From assembly GCF_001949145.1 (NCBI RefSeq), contig NW_019091372.1:1408203-1472202 (forward strand): DNA of 64,000 bases, in the 5' to 3' direction. The notes under the pieces were generated by a model. The model was not told the DNA's origin and did no database searches. It saw nothing but the letters and a program-made list of their open reading frames with translations. The stretch is from Acanthaster planci. Its lineage: Eukaryota > Echinodermata > Asteroidea > Valvatida > Acanthasteridae. The translations under genes and the position numbers were made by a program. Shown one piece after another: positions 35,785 to 46,960 of the stretch. Each line of letters begins with the position of its first letter. The stretch's first letter is position 1.

Positions 35785-36098
35785 NNNNNNNNNNNNNNNN
35801 NNNNNNNNNNNNNNNNNNNNNNNNNNNNNNNNNNNNNNNNNNNNNNNNNNNNNNNNNNNNNNNNNNNNNNNNNNNNNNNNNNNNNNNNNNNNNNNNNNNN
35901 NNNNNNNNNNNNNNNNNNNNNNNNNNNNNNNNNNNNNNNNNNNNNNNNNNNNNNNNNNNNNNNNNNNNNNNNNNNNNNNNNNNNNNNNNNNNNNNNNNNN
36001 NNNNNNNNNNNNNNNNNNNNNNNNNNNNNNNNNNNNNNNNNNNNNNNNNNNNNNNNNNNNNNNNNNNNNNNNNNNNNNNNNNNNNNNNNNNNNNNNNN
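35785..36098. other. Assembly gap (314 N)
   Basis: A run of N flanked by copies of one inverted-repeat family in opposite orientations (35576-35716 and 36327-36470). Confidence 0.99.
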
Positions 36099-36326
36099 TT
36101 AACATTAATTATTTTCCGTAACACAGAAATGAATGTTCTTGTTTATATAGAGAAGAATTCAGCCCATCCAAACCTTAACTCTCGAATAACGTACATGGAC
36201 GCCGCCTTGTTGCATGTTGCTTGTAATAACCGGTTGTTTGTTCCCGGCGTTCGAGCGGCCGACCCACGAACAAAAAATCGAGCTGCTCGTGAATATACGG
36301 GAACAAGTCACCCGAACTCAGCCCAC

Positions 36327-36470
36327 GAGTATCGAAATGTGACGTCACTGTGAACCAGAAAGTGCAGTGCAAACGAATGGAGTACGCGCGCGTGTTGGTT
36401 CACGCGCCCCCTCTCTCGCTAATGCCTTTTACACACTAATTGTGCGCGTGACGTATTCACTTCGGTACTC
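36327..36470 (+). mobile_element. MITE with GAGTACCGAAGTG ends and a CRE palindrome, copy 3
   Basis: GAGTATCGAAATGTGACGTC at the left, GACGTATTCACTTCGGTACTC at the right; interior CAAACGAATGGAGTACGCG shared with 29497-29641. TGACGTCA at 36340-36347. Confidence 0.8.
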
Positions 36471-37681
36471 CGTAGAGCTATTGTACAAAAACTAGAGTGC
36501 TTACTCATGTGCAAAGTGATGCCCAACCTCGACTCCAAGGGCTGCATTCTCGTTCCTTCGCTAGCCTGGTCGTGTAGAGAACGAAAATGACGCTGACTGG
36601 CTTATCAGGATGAATATGTGTGAACGTGAAGTGAATCGCACGAGTATTTCGTTTAAGACCCTGGTCAAGCACATGATTATGTATTTCCTTATTATCATCG
36701 AGCTCAATCAGAGGCATGATTTTGCTGTTACATGGCTACATTTTTGGCTGACCCGTCTCGGGAAAATGCGCCCTGCACGAGAACGGTAGTTCGATTTTTT
36801 GCAAAAAATGGGGTCAAAATGGAGTTCCTTTAAAAACTCAGAAATGTCTAAGGGGGACAGATTCCGCTCCAGGGGCTCTTTTAGGGTTTAGACATCAAAT
36901 CCACAACCTTCTGCTAACGATAGCATGAATGAGGCGTCTGGAACACTCGACTATAACAAGAACGACTCTGTCTGATGGTCGCGGTTGGTTCGCCGGGCTC
37001 GAAACCAAGGTCGTAGCTGTAACCTGCACGGAATTTGCATCAGGACAAGGGGCATTTGAACACCAGGTACAATTTCCAGAGCATCGGCAGTCATAAAGTG
37101 GTCTGCGAATAACTACTAGTCTGGATCGATCTCCACGGTCCTGCAAATCTTTCTGTAATCACCCATTTCAGACAGGTGTTCTAGAGTAGCGCCGAACAAA
37201 ACAGAATTAAGAGCAACTCGGGTCGACCCAATTAATTTTTGGTTTCAGACAGACGAACTTAATACATACATTTGCATAGGGTTCTGCTTATGAAATTTAA
37301 AAAAGAGCGACAAACCCGTATCACCCTGAATGCCGATTTGAGCGCCTCAAGGTGTCAGTCTTTCGCCAGCTAGCACGCCTGTATCCTAATTGTTTCAGGC
37401 GTCGCACTTTTGCCGTTCTTATTTCAAAATTTATTTTAAAGGGGTTGGATGCGACTCTAGAACGCCTGTTTGAAACGGTGTCAATCTAGCGTTGTTCAAA
37501 CACCTGACTTCGGTCCACCTGCTTAACAGTCCCAGCACAAAAATGTACACAGACACTTTCATGTTTGTAAGGAAAAAAAATGGCTTTATAATGCACGATT
37601 GTCACGTATTCATAATCTTCTCCGTGACTGTGTCCGTAAAAGAAAGTATTTCGAAAATTTAAAATTCTTTCATGGTTAGTA

Positions 37682-37876
37682 TGATAAGAGTTCCACATAC
37701 GGACATCATTGATTTTCCCTCAGTAGCAGTTCATTAGCCGTCAGAGAGTGATAACCAGTCCTAAAATGTAGCACTGAAAATGTTCAACCAGTCATACTTC
37801 AAAAACATAATTTTGCAGACTAGTCAGTTTGTACACAGGGTGTCAAAATGACGTCAAGATATGGAACTCTTTCCAC
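37682..37876. mobile_element. Inverted-repeat element with GAGTTCCATATACGGACG ends, copy 2
   Basis: AAGAGTTCCACATACGGACA at the left pairs with ATATGGAACTCTTTCC at the right. GGTGTCAAAATGACGTCA lies before the right end and gives another TGACGTCA at 37849-37856. Confidence 0.6.
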
Positions 37877-40284
37877 CTATAAAATGATACACAAAAATCC
37901 CCAAAATTCGATTAAAAAAAAAAATGAAGTCAGTTACAAGGCTTACCTGATCAGACTCTTTCCTTTCTGCGAGAAACGGCCTAAGTATATAATTTCCCAG
38001 TCTGGAAAGCGGGCAACAATTCGAAATGACATCATAATTCTTTCGCTCAGTGGTGAGAGGCAATTGGGGAGATCTCGTACCCGACTAGATCATAATATGG
38101 CTAGGTACAGTTCAACACTTGTAATTCTGAACCGCTTGGATGGTGTATATGTGTGCCGGCGTTATTTTTACTGGCCTGGATGTGCGCGAACAAGCGTAGC
38201 GGCACCCGGTAACCATTCGCGGGCTGGCTTATAGCAGTGTTGCCCTTTGTTCAATCCTTCAGAGTATATCTTTTCCTCCCTGCTGTCCCGACAGACTGAT
38301 CCTTAGGTCGGTAAACTTGCCGTCACGTACGCCGGCTGGTACTTTTCACCCCTCTTTCATAATTTTTAAAAGGCTATCTTTTACTACCCCCGTAGCATTA
38401 GATGTACAATGCATTGCCAACTGAAAATTGACACATGTGCAAACTTGTCAAGTTGCACACAGTAAGCTTGAACTATGGCAAGTCGATTATCACTGGCTTG
38501 GAATTTGAGACCATTTAGATGCAATCGATTCGCAATTATATTTCCTAAAATACGGAATTCCTGCATTGCATTCCACCCAGTTGAATCGTCCATTCACCAA
38601 CAAAAATTAGTTGAGAGCGCCAGCTACAACTTTTTGTTTTGTTTCCTGAAAACACACAAAAAATGTACAACTCACAGAGGGTTAATTAACGTACAGCGGT
38701 TGTGTTTAGACTAAAACTGGTAAAAAAAATAACGCTTGTCGTAAGCCATTTGGTTCATAAGATTTTGTAGTATATGACAAATATCTGGGTGTAAAATGGC
38801 AAAGAAATAGAGATACAAGCTTGTACTTCCTCTTCCTTAAGCAGCAATATAAAATAATTATACACTTTTTACACTGAAAAAATACAATGCAGCTAGCTGT
38901 TTCAATGATTACAGTTGCAAAAGTTTTCGTTGAGGATTTGCGCGAGACAGAAACAGATCAGATTGCGCAGTGTGACGCAGTTGAGGGCGCACTTCACCCG
39001 CGGGGTTTTCGATAAGCTTCGGTGAACGTGCAGCTAGTTGCAACGAAGCGAAGCTTTTCTCACTGTGCGTACAGGGCGTTTATAAGCAAATTATTAGTAC
39101 TACTGTGCAGCATCGTACTATTTCAAACGATGTTTTCAAAATAGCCGACTTTCAAGTTTTGGAAATTATCGTTCCTTATGCGTGAGTCAGGGAACCTCCT
39201 AGGTATTCATATGGTAATGCCGTCACGCTTGGGCAGGTACCCCAGTGCACAGCGGTACGTCGTTTTGTTATGGGTGTTCCCCTCGCTCTATTGGTTAGTA
39301 TTTGGTCAAGTGGTGTTTGTTCATCATGCATGTGTAGGTGTTCGCTTCATAATGCTGTGTCAGTTTTGAAGCGATCGAAGCACCAAGAAAGGATGAAACC
39401 TGTTTGAAGGAATATTCGAAGAAACTGAAGGGCGGACATGACGCGACGGGGGATTATGTTCAGCTTGTCGACAGCACTGTGTAGCTGTTAGTCGTTGACA
39501 GAAATTGTGTGAGTACAATTTCGTACTTTTTGTAGATCATGTAACGGCCTAGGCCAGCCCTCATCGATCACCTGCTGGTGCCCCAGTTGTTGCATGCGGC
39601 GTGGCGGTAGGATCCATGCATGCAGTAGGCTTACAATAAACATGCATGACATGAATACATGTACATGTATGTCCAAACCATGCTGCCGTTGCGTTGTACA
39701 AAACTCAACCACTGTCAACCTTGGATGCTGACTTGGCAACTGATCCTTCACCGGTTGCAGTTGCATGGTGATGGTGGTATCCTCCGTTTGGTAGTATTTC
39801 TTACACTTCTGGTTGTGTACAAAGGAAAAAAGAGTAAAAGTAGACGAAGGCCAAGGAATTCTGAAAAAAATTTAGTTGTAAGAAAAGTTCCTCAGTTGAA
39901 AGTTAATTACATGTTTTCTTTGGGGGCTTTTAATCTTATATTGTAACTCATTTAGTGTTCTGGTGACCGTGATATGTTGAGGATTATCAGATGAAAAGGG
40001 ATATTGGAGGATTATGTTAATTTCTCCCCTTGACGTAACCAAATATCAAACCATAACAGAAAGAGTTCTATACCCGCTCCAAGGGGAACAAAAGAGGGCG
40101 TGGTTTTTTTGGGTACTCACCGCATAGGCGCGCCACGAGGCATGCAAATATTTGATGCTGAGTACGCATAACTAATATACTCCAGCATGTATGGTCTTTG
40201 CGTACGCGCAGAACGCATGCAGGAACCCACTTGTAACTAGCTGTCTTTCTTTTCACCGATTGGGGGTGCACTTAAGCTCTGAGC

Positions 40285-40480
40285 GGATACAGACGCTGCT
40301 TGACACCCTGGGCACAAACCCTATGAGACTGGTCTGAAAAATTCGAAGTGTTTTCTAAGTAAACAACTTGGTTTCTTCCCTCCTAAATTGAACTTTTCTT
40401 GACATGTTTTTGCTTTCAGTGACGGCTAATGGGTCACTATAGGGAGGAATTACTGGCGTCCGATTATGGAACTCCTTCCC
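40285..40480. mobile_element. Inverted-repeat element with GAGTTCCATATACGGACG ends, copy 3 (left end degraded)
   Basis: GGCACAAACCCTATGAGACT, GACATGTTTTTGCTTTCAG and CGTCCGATTATGGAACTCCT match 7620-7845 in the same order. Confidence 0.7.
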
Positions 40481-40765
40481 ATTTAACGTTTTTAATGAGA
40501 AAGGAACAACGAAAACATTGATGGAACAGATTTTTTCCATTTTGAACTCCCCTCTCCCAAAAAACCCTGATTATTTTAGTAGTTGCTTTAGCAAAGAATT
40601 TTAATTTGCACTAGGAAACCAAAATATTGAAGGCATTTTGAAATAATACTTCAATCGTTGCTACAAAATGACAACATATTTTTACGTATAATGTGGAACC
40701 AAGTGCTGAAACTACAATGGTTGTGTAAATTTATAAAGCTCATACACAAGGCATCTTTTCATTTT

Positions 40766-40832
40766 TAGGTGGGGTGGGGCTTATGGGTCGGCCTATGAAT
40801 GGCTGATGCCTGATGGTCTCAACCTACCCCCC
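40766..40832 (-). repeat. Dispersed repeat, inverted copy
   Basis: Reverse complement of the block at 32884-32950. Confidence 0.6.
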
Positions 40833-40914
40833 CACCTCCCCACTTTGAAATCGTTGTGCCGCCGTTGCATCTTTCCCGCATCGCTTGGGTAAAAGTTACA
40901 TTGTGGAGGTTAGA

Positions 40915-41145
40915 GTAAGAAAGCAAACGAAACTTGGCTGGTTCTCAGAAAGAATTCCATGTACGGACGCCGCATTGTGTAGGTTACAGAGTGTAAGAAA
41001 GCAAATAAAATTTGGCTCTTTCTCAAAAAGAATTCCATTTACGGACGCCGCTTGACACGGCTCTTTCTCAGAAAAAATTCCATTTCTGGACGCCGCTTGG
41101 CACCTTGTGCACAAACCTTATGAGACTTGTCTGAAAAATTTGGAG
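40915..41145. repeat. Tandem triplication of an element end
   Basis: Three successive variants of GGCTCTTTCTCAAAAAGAAT + TCCATTTACGGACGCCGC occur at about 40937-40972, 41012-41056 and 41060-41098, two of them preceded by GTAAGAAAGCAAAYRAAA. The last runs into TGCACAAACCTTATGAGACT, the interior of the element at 40285-40480. Confidence 0.7.
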
Positions 41146-41877
41146 GAGTCTCCTCTCTTCTCAACTTTTCAGCTTTTTTTTTTTGGGTAAGAAGTAGTCA
41201 CTTTCAACGGGATAAAAACTTTGGTTCCTAGCATGTTCATGTACCTGTCATATGCACAGTCATGAATGCATGTGACTGAGACAGCATACATGTACGTGTA
41301 TGGTATATGGCCGTCACAGGTTGACATGAACCGCAACCTTGGTTGCATTGAACTCGATGCATTATCCCTGAACTGCCTGCGAAAGTGACAATTTATTTAA
41401 TCTCCAATATTTACCCTTCTCTCTGTTGACTTTTTCACAAAAATTCCCCAACCCCCTCAGGATGCTTGCAGTGGGCGCACGTGTGGGTGCAGTCCAGCAT
41501 TCCTGAGTGTCAAAAAATCCTTGGAGTCTCTTTTGTGGAGAGGCTGTCCATATTGACGGTTGACAAAAGGGGTTTTTTGTGATCGGTAAATGGAAATCGA
41601 AAACCATTCTGGTGTTCAGGTTTTGTGGTTCCATTGTTGGATTGAGACTGTATTGTGCAGTCAAGCCAGTAACCGACGATGGTGACTACAAGGGATTTTT
41701 TAAGTGCATACTATTCTCACCGTGCTTTACGTAAACATTGTCGGTTGTGCATTTGCATGCATGTGGATTAAATGCAGTGTTTCAGCATTTGCGAGACATA
41801 CTTTGGAAATACATGTATATTGTAAAGCAATTATGTCAGCACTTCCTATATTTTTTTGGAGAAAGTTGATTCATCGC

Positions 41878-42045
41878 TGTTGTGGTTCTCTCCTCGCCTT
41901 CCACCTCTGCAGTCCGGGTTCAATAGCCAGCTCGTTCCACATGTGGATTGGGTTTTCAGTCCCAACCTGATTCCGTGGGTTTTACCCAGAATATTCCTCT
42001 GGGGTTATCCTCCCACCTCTAAAACTATAACTGCTTCTCATTGAC
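41878..42045 (+). repeat. tRNA-derived SINE, diverged copy
   Basis: CTCTGCAGTCCGGGTTCAAT (degraded box B) is followed by GGGGTTATCCTCCCACCTCT + AAAACT, which aligns with the body of the SINE at 7017-7276. Confidence 0.55.
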
Positions 42046-42337
42046 TCATCGCCATAGAGGTTTTTTCAGGCTTGCAAGCTACAGAACCCATAGGGCGTTT
42101 TTGAGGAATCCTTGGTGTCATCGCAATCAATAAATACTAATCACAGTCTCTTTATTGTAATTTTGTATCTCACTTTTTAATAATGCCGTTTCAAGCAGGC
42201 AGCACAAACCACATTTTGCAGGTTGCATACGTGGGATGAATTTGCCCACATCTGTTGCAAATTTCAAGGAATTAATCAATAATTTTCAATCCAGAATGCC
42301 GGAGTGCTATGAGTTGTGGATTTACGTGTACATCAAA

Positions 42338-42578
42338 CATAAATGCGTCAGTTGGGGTCCAATTTTGTGTGTGTCCCTGTTGCATCTGACGTACGGTTTT
42401 GTAAGATCGGATTGTTACCTTTAATTTCCAAGAGTAATGAATTAATGCAAATTACCCGTCAAACAAATAGCAATAATTAGAAATCAATTTCAGCAGGGTG
42501 TTTCCATGTCAAGTTACATGGGTCAGGTGTAACAGGGACAGAAAATGCCACTCTTTTGGATCCGGGATTTATAGAATG
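42338..42578. mobile_element. Inverted-repeat element, GTGTCCCTGTTRCATCTGAC family, copy 2
   Basis: TGTGTCCCTGTTGCATCTGA at the left is inverted as GGTCAGGTGTAACAGGGACA at the right. The interior AATTTCCAAGAGTAATGAAT and CGTCAAACAAATAGCAATA match 1800-2043. Confidence 0.75.
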
Positions 42579-42956
42579 ACCCAAATGCACATTGCGTTGT
42601 ACAGATATGTACAGTACATGTACACACTGAATGAGCACACAGTGTGTTCCTTTACCAAAGTACACTGTAGAAGACAGACAACTAATTGAAACAGATGCAG
42701 TTGCAGTTTTGAGATCAATGTAGACTTTTTAAACTTCGTTGTCAGATGCACAGAGTTTCACTAGTGCACATTCATAAATACATCAAATATTTTGTAAAAT
42801 GAACTTCTGTGGAATTACTCATGCAGGTTTTGCTCTTAAATACCTGCAAGTTTAGATTTAAATTGCTCAAGGAAACGGCCAACGTCCACTCAACTTTTAT
42901 AAATTTACATCATTTGTTTTCCCTCTCTCTACAGGTGAAGCCGAATCTCTGTCACC

Positions 42957-45900
42957 ATGGTAACAACACTAGAAAGACGCCAAATGCATCGAGGGTTGCA
43001 ACGATCCAGATGTTGCAGCCACATTGTCAACATCGTTCTCTTGGTACAGAAACTTTCTTGCCCCCTATTTTTATGCAAAAGTTACAGCGTCGGGGTTTGT
43101 AGTAAAATATTCGTGCTGCGCTGTCCCTTTAAAAAAAAGTGGACGCATTTTAAAAGAGACATAAAAGTGTTTATTTGAGAAGAAACGGGGAAGTTTTAAG
43201 TTTTTTGTGCCCCCCAAAGATCCTTGCCTCCTTCAGAATTCTCAAACTGCCCCGCTGATGAGCCGCGGCATTCTTATCGTCCAATCAGGTCACGGCGCTG
43301 GGAGCCATCGGGGTCAGCGTCTGGATCTTCCTGTCGGTCTGGTCTCACCCAGCCCGTGAGGGCACCCTCCACGTCCTTGGCATCTCCTACTTGGTCAGCA
43401 ACATCGTCCCCGCGGCCCTGGGGGTGGTAGTCATCCTGGTCACGATCGTGGGGGTGTGCGGCTTGTGCGCGACACATCGCTGCACCCTGTTGTGGGTGAG
43501 TTTTTTTTCCGGGGCAGGGGGGATCTCGAATTATGGTGTTGCCTCCACCCCTGGCTTCATCTTTGGCGTAAGAATTGAGAGCAGACTTATCTGAGGAGAT
43601 GCTGCACGCATAACTGCAACAGGGCTGAGATTTTTTCGAAATAATCTCTTGAAAACTGGAAACTCGTGAGTCGGCTGTGAGGTGTTTCACAAATAGAAGT
43701 TGACACAGAGTACCAGAAATGGTTAGTCTGAGGGGCGTCTTTAGGGAAACACAACTGGACACATAGACTCTACCCTCCTGTTGGACTCTTAAAAACCTCT
43801 GGATATTATTTTGTGGATATTTCATTTTTCCTCCTGCGCCCGCGCATGCTCCGAGATGTGCATTTGGGCAAAAGATGTCAGAAAATCAAGACGTCACGCT
43901 TTGTTTACCTATGCCTTTTCCTGTAGGAGCTGGATGCTTTTTGTGTCCAAACTCATGGCCATCAGAAAAGCGCACATTGTGAACAAAGCATGACGTCATT
44001 ATGTTTCAATTCTATTTTGGGCGCCCAATTTGTCAAAGAGATATTTGACATTCGTATACCGCCTGTGCCCTGGTGGTTCTTCTCGCTCTCTGTTTCTGAT
44101 GGAGCCTTGATCCACTTTGCACTGGTGATGAAAGTATGGAGGGCCTTGTGCAACAGCATTCAAACATTTCAGTTTTAACAACAATTGGATGTCAAGTGAA
44201 CTGTCTGAATTGGATTTTCAAAGTAGCATTTCATCCATGACATTTGCCTGGAAAGTTTCTGATCCATTGTAAACTTTCTTGTCTTACAGTATTTTATTTT
44301 GCTGATGGTGGCGTTTGTTCTTACGATTGCCGGATCAATTTACAATTTTATCTTTTATTTTGAGGTGAGTGCTTACAGCTTTTTTGATGTCTACATTTTT
44401 TCCATTTGAAGTCTTGGTAAAATTCCTCAATCTGTTGGCCAAGACCCAATCAAAATCAAAGCATTATGATATATTTTCTGGAGTTGATAACACTTGGAAG
44501 TTCTCAGGGAAAAATTTTAACTACTTGTAGAAATTTTATGGCAGTTTTGTTCCATGCTTTCTTCAGTCTGTCCTATTCCGTTGTTTCAATATTCTAATGC
44601 AAGTTGTTTTTTGGCAGGAAATAAGGTTTTATCCTCTTGGAACTTACCATTGATAAACTCTTTGATCTCACACTCTATCTGTTGACCGTATTTACTAAGG
44701 ATCAATCATTTTTTTCCCCAGCTTAAAAGCAATATTGAAAGCAGTTTGTCCAGAGGGGTCAACGAGGAGTACGGACTTTACGGGTTTGAAGAGATTACAA
44801 AGAGCGTCGACTCAGTTCAGATAGAGGTACGTACCTGTACGTGCAGAGCAGACGAAATAAATGCTGCAGTGAGTGCCCGGCATGGCACTGCATTTGGTGT
44901 ATGCGGTACCTGCTGAGGGCGCCACATAGCTTTGCAGTGAAAGCCACATTGGGCATTCATTAAGGCCATGTTTCAATCTGTACGCTAAGGTTGGAAATGA
45001 AGACTGTGGAGAGATTGGTGCCGGGCAAAGGGGTAATGTCGAGGTTCGTTCAGCGTGCTCTGACAGTCATCCAGTGACGTGCGAAGAAAGTGCAAAGAAT
45101 TTTGCTGTTGGTTTCCAGCAGAGCCTGAATTTATTTGCATTTTCAAAACGTGCCCCTCGCAAAATTTGGCCCGGGGTCGGGCATTCAAGGGGAGAAGAGA
45201 ATAAGATAGATGGCAATCTCGTCTTTTTTTTTTTTTATATGCGGCGGCGCAGTTTGAGTGCTGCGGTAGTCTGTCTTACAGGGAATGGCGGACCAGCGAG
45301 TGGCATCGGTACGAGGGACTGCGGCATTTTACCGAGGCTGACGTGCCCACCGTCCCACCTTCCTGCTGCGTCATGACGGCCAACGGCAACATGTCGGAGC
45401 CGGTCGACTTGATGAAGTGCTCCTCGCTGCAGTCCACCTACCCCAACGAATTCATGTACAGCGAGGTAAATCAGCCAAAAGCTCTTTAAGCCCGTAGTCG
45501 TATCACAGATAGAGGCTTGTATAGCCCCCCCTCTCCTAATGGAATTTTTCTCTATCCAGCCTGGCTCTCGTTCAGTGCATTTGGCAAGAAGTTTCAAACC
45601 ACGAGGGCGTCTTAGTCTGTAGGTGCGTAGTCCGAGCATGATTACTGAAGCAGAACCCCACATTTTTGGAAGAATTGGTTTCTGTTCAAAGTCTCCATTG
45701 GTGCACTCTATACAGTTGAACCTTGTGAAGATCTGTTCATACCAGATCCTGCTTATAACAAGGACAGTTTTAGGTTCCAGTTCTTTGTTCTTCCTTCCTG
45801 ATGAATATTATAAGGTTCCTGTTATAACAAGGTCATTTGCCAAGTCTGAAGGACTTCTTATTAACAAGCTTTGACTGTATATATTACGTAAAATCTCAGT

Positions 45901-46960
45901 CGTGAAAATATGAAATACATCACTGTCACCAAGAATTGATGGGCCTTGTCAGCATCTTTCTTCTAGAGCTTGGTTGCATTCAAGAGAAGCCTCGGCATTC
46001 TCTCAGGAATTTTCTTTTCTCTCCACAGAGCTGCGCTGAGTTGATCTACTCCTGGCTGGGCCTATTCGCTTTAATCTTGGCCGTAGCATGCGCAGTGCTC
46101 TTCGTTATTGAGGTAGGAAATATTTCAAACAAACCAAATACATGCTGCCTTACCCCACCCCGAAACCCATCCACTATTTCAGACAAAAAGTTGAGAGTAC
46201 AGGGGATTCGCCGCCAAGAAGTTACCACAGAGAGGCCATCGTTCAAATTTTTCAGTCGACAAAAACATTGCTGACGCACAGCAATTTGCATTTGAGCGAA
46301 TGTTAGAAGACAACTTGAGAAAATTTTTTTAAACAATCGGGGTATTCCTTGCTTCACAAAAAACCCACCTTTTTGTTTAAGAAACACGTTTGAATCTGCA
46401 ACCCAGAGAGACAATCAGTTGGAATAATTTCAGAGTGGAATAGAACAGATGGGACTTTGTGGACTGTTTCCCCAGCAGTGCCCTGCGAAACAGGACTCTC
46501 TGCGGCAACGTCTTGGTGGCGCACTGCGTAGTGAATCATCTATATTGAAGCAAACACTTTCCAACTCCCGACTAAAAAGTTTCATTCCTCTGAGAAAAAA
46601 CAGACAGTTAGACCATTACCTTTTTCGTCCAAACAAAAGTGGACGACAGTTCCTCTGACCTCTTGGCAGATTACTAAAAAATTGACGATATCTGGCTATA
46701 TTTTATGCATCTAATTTCAACTTCTGAGCAGGCACGCCCAGATGGAAAATATGTGTTAGTTTTAGAGAAAGAGTGATATTGTTTTCTTCGGTTCGTCACA
46801 GTTAATCACGGTTGCAGCGTGCGCAGTTTTGTTCCGGTGTCTGGGCCCCGTCCACTATGAGGAGCAGAAAATCCTACATCGGCTGAAGGGCTACCCCGAC
46901 TGGGACAAGCGGGAACGACACGCCCATTCCACCAGACCTGCCCACTCCACCAAGGTGTAA
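42957..46960 (+). CDS. Tetraspanin, complete seven-coding-exon gene
   Basis: Coding exons: 42957-43043, 43289-43495, 44290-44364, 44722-44826, 45253-45465, 46029-46112, 46802-46960. All are phase 0 with GT-AG borders and sum to 930 bases (309 residues plus TAA). Tetraspanins are four-pass membrane organisers of adhesion receptors and enzymes. TM1 is near 20-44, a short first loop follows, TM2 near 60-86, TM3 near 100-120 (LLMVAFVLTIAGSIYNFIF), and the large loop 123-232. The loop has the diagnostic CCG at 161-163, PSCC at 194-197, and single Cys at 214 and 231, giving the six-cysteine type; NMS at 204 may be glycosylated. TM4 spans about 235-271 with a conserved buried Glu (VIELITVAA) and is rather long. 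The cytoplasmic tail is basic and His-rich. The first exon has its own acceptor (tctctacag before 42935), so a noncoding exon lies upstream. The subfamily cannot be assigned. Confidence 0.93.
43044..46801. other. Tetraspanin introns: content summary
   Basis: Introns of 245, 794, 357, 426, 563 and 689 bases. I see no repeats of the families above. A perfect TGACGTCA lies at 43991-43998 in intron 2 of the coding part. Open frames antisense to the second exon (about 43274-43825) are shadows of GC-rich coding sequence. Confidence 0.6.

Larger units (their letters stand above)
32719..42934. other. Intergenic: FUT 5' side and tetraspanin 5' side, repeat-rich
   Basis: The fucosyltransferase (minus) and tetraspanin (plus) diverge from this interval, so it should contain both promoters and their first exons. 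No coding exon is evident. Contents: a repeat at 32884-32950 inverted at 40766-40832, a TTG microsatellite (34971-35020), CRE-bearing MITE copies around a 314-base gap (35.38-36.47 kb), MITE copies at 37682-37876 and 40285-40480, tandem element ends at 40915-41100, a SINE at 41878-42045 and an inverted-repeat element at 42338-42578. A TATA-like TTTATAAGC at about 39078 and a donor-like gtgagtac at about 39508 could mark a noncoding first exon, unproven. Confidence 0.55.

Noticed and set aside
35733-36353. 206-codon frame
   Set aside because: Most of it is the N gap; there is no real sequence to support it.
43274-43825. 183-codon frame antisense to a tetraspanin exon
   Set aside because: Shadow of the GC-rich coding exon on the other strand.
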